Assembly: GCF_050948175.1 (NCBI RefSeq)
Contig: NC_135198.1
Span: 8,197,001-8,261,000 of the forward strand
Direction: 5' to 3'
DNA: 64,000 bases
From: Xylocopa sonorina
Lineage: Eukaryota; Arthropoda; Insecta; Hymenoptera; Apidae
The stretch's first letter is position 1, and each line of letters begins with the position of its first letter. The notes below the pieces were generated by a model. The model did no database searches. It was not told where the DNA came from and was given only the letters and a program-made list of their open reading frames with translations. The position numbers and the translations under genes are program-made. Below are positions 62,161-64,000 of this stretch, piece by piece.

Positions 62161-64000
62161 GGTCTTCACCGAGTTACTTTACTAAAATAACAGCCTGGCT
62201 GTGTTATTTAATCACGCTTCGCCTCCCGCGCTATCTGCCATCGAGGAATAGCGCGTCCCCTTGTCTGCTGCTGGGTTGATTGGCTTTTCGAAAAGACGAA
62301 GGGGTTGCTCGGATGGTGGATGTGGTTTCGAAATTGAAGCGTCGGATCGTTTCTCGTATCGGAATCTAATTTCGTCGCGCGTACGTTCGATGGATAGAAT
62401 CTTGGCTTAGTTTTCGAGCAGCGGATGAAGATTTAGTTAGCGTGATTTCTCAGGAATTTCTTCTTATTCGTTATTTCATCGTAAAGTTCACGAAATATGT
62501 TCAGCATTAAAGGAAATAAAAGAAATAGAATATTTCTGTTCGTGAATACCCTACGATCCCCCTGTCATTCGTATTCCCTCGGTCCTCGACTAAACGAAAC
62601 AGCCATTACCTTAAAAGAGAGGAATCGATATTAGCGCAACACGGAGAGAAAAAACGATTCCATTTGGAATACCTCGAAGCCTCGCGATCCCATCTTCGAT
62701 CGGACGCAAAAAACGTGCCGTCGCGCGAACCGACGCTAAAAATCTACTGGAAACTTCCTTCCACCCTTTACCCGTTTCCGCCGCTTAACGACATCCATCA
62801 CGGGCACGCGCAACAACGCGGTTCCTCCCCGTTACCCTACAAACGGCACCGCACTCGTAACAATTAGGTGGTACGTAAAATATCGATACTCCATCGATTT
62901 CGCGACGAGCGTAAGTTTTACGAGCCACGGCCCCGTAATTCCTAGAGGAGGATCGGGCGTTCTTCAACGGTCCCAGTTTACATCGTCGTAACGACTGTGT
63001 ACCTACCTCGTAAACGTTGTTTTCTGGCGATATATTTCTGAGCACCGGGTCGAGGCAAAAATATATACATTTATCTCTGGCTTTGGCCAGTGGGATTGAT
63101 TCGACAGTATCGAAACCGGAGCGAACGGTGCAAATTACAGACCGATGTTCAATTAAATCGTAAAGATGTACACGCGCGGCGCGTTGCATCGTTCGACACG
63201 GTAATTGTTTTAATAGAATCGGGATCAGAACGAACGATACAGCCATTAGGGGACAATTTGCGTTCGTAAATTCAAATCGTCCTTCCTGCTCGCGATTCTT
63301 TCAGTCGCTGCCCCTTTAAATCGAACGACTCGCGGCGTATATAAATGTAAATTTAGGCAAATCATAATTTACGTAGCTCTGCTTATTATTTCCAACGAGC
63401 GAGCCGCATTTTCGTCTTCGCGCAGCTCGTCCCATCCACCAGCTGGACAATTTACCGTCCGTGAAACGTTCCACGTCTTTCTTCCGCTAGCCATGATTCT
63501 TTTCCACCTTTTTCTCGACCGTCTCGTTGCGTTGAACAAGCGTGGCGAGGCCTTCCGCGAAGGGAAAATCGTTATCGTAGAAATAGGCTTTAATTAAAAT
63601 ATTCCGACCAGATGACGTCTCTCCGCGTCTTCTTCCATCTCTTCCTCCTCCCCTTCTTCTTCTGCTGCGTTTGTTCGGAACGCATGCTTCCGGGGTTCGT
63701 TGAACCTCCTCTCGCTGCCCGTTACGAACTCGTCGTACACGGGGGACGATATTACATTTTTCTGGAGCAATTTCGATGCCAGCTCGCGCGCTGATAGTTC
63801 GCCGTTAAATTTTGACGAGCAACGACCCGCCGCCGCGAGAAATCTCTCGTGAATATTTCCTTAGGAAATTAAGTCGTCTGGCCGGGTTGATTAACTCGAA
63901 TTGAGTGGACGACATTGGTCGAGTGTCTCACTTTCGAACTCCTTCCTCGGCTGTTTTTACTCGCGATCGCTCGAGGCCCCGGCCTTTTCCCTCCCGCGGA

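Larger units (their letters stand above)
54999..64000 (+). other. Putative first intron of the 54.9 kb gene (continues past the window)
   Basis: About 9 kb with no confident second exon. Good acceptor-like sites with pyrimidine tracts end at about 56746, 59927, 61070 and 61476. From phase 1 the frame stops within 7 codons at the first and within 11 codons at the third. After the second and fourth it stays open for about 30 and 21 codons, then stops without an obvious donor. Overlapping open frames at 57370-57651, 58373-58870 and 61090-61545 have no recognisable domain. An AG repeat lies at 57797-57827 and a CG palindrome at 62145-62160. A pyrimidine-rich frame at 63612-63794 looks signal-peptide-like but is probably a composition artefact. 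Confidence 0.4.

Noticed and set aside
63612..63794. 60-codon frame with a signal-peptide-like start
   Set aside because: The hydrophobic stretch comes from a CTTCTTC-type pyrimidine run; there is no promoter or donor, and it lies within the putative intron.

Overview
The window is eukaryotic nuclear DNA, most likely from an insect. There is no operon-like packing, no long uninterrupted gene, and a very low density of recognisable coding sequence. Short AT-rich patches alternate with GC-rich, CpG-abundant stretches, and there are scattered AG/GA microsatellites, T homopolymers and consensus GT donor and pyrimidine-tract/AG acceptor signals. CpG abundance with TAAT-rich islands is typical of Hymenoptera (bees, ants), so a hymenopteran is my best guess; this is inference from composition, not from a marker gene.

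Only one protein-coding element is well supported. Near 54.9 kb on the + strand is a first coding exon. It has a good start context, encodes a hydrophobic signal peptide, and ends in phase 1 at a GTGAGT donor. It is preceded by an AG-rich 5' leader, an initiator-like TCAGT, a 10-bp-arm hairpin and a purine-rich tract. Everything from 54,993 to the window end would be the first intron of that gene, and the 54 kb upstream looks intergenic or belongs to introns of unseen transcripts. The gene cannot be named from a signal peptide alone.

Layout: 1-9.7 kb, noncoding with GC-rich stop-poor blocks; 9.8-10.1 kb, an AT-rich island followed by a CGT trinucleotide repeat; 10.1-21.6 kb, noncoding; 21.63-21.94 kb, a degenerate ~23-bp minisatellite and an (AG)12 microsatellite; 23.6-23.9 kb (minus), a decayed fragment resembling retrotransposon gag; 25.3 kb, a small splice-bounded candidate exon; 25.4-47.7 kb, noncoding with a GA repeat at 43.4 kb; 47.76-47.88 kb, a striking near-perfect hairpin (54-bp arms, one mismatch, 9-nt loop, flanked by TTA), probably a young foldback MITE or an inverted duplication; 47.9-54.4 kb, noncoding; 54.36-54.99 kb, promoter, leader and exon 1; 55-64 kb, putative first intron with an AG repeat.

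Many open frames of 140-260 codons exist on both strands, often overlapping one another. They look like chance products of DNA poor in stop codons: none shows a recognisable domain, and they are treated as noncoding here. I found no rRNA, convincing tRNA, CRISPR array or known microRNA by eye.
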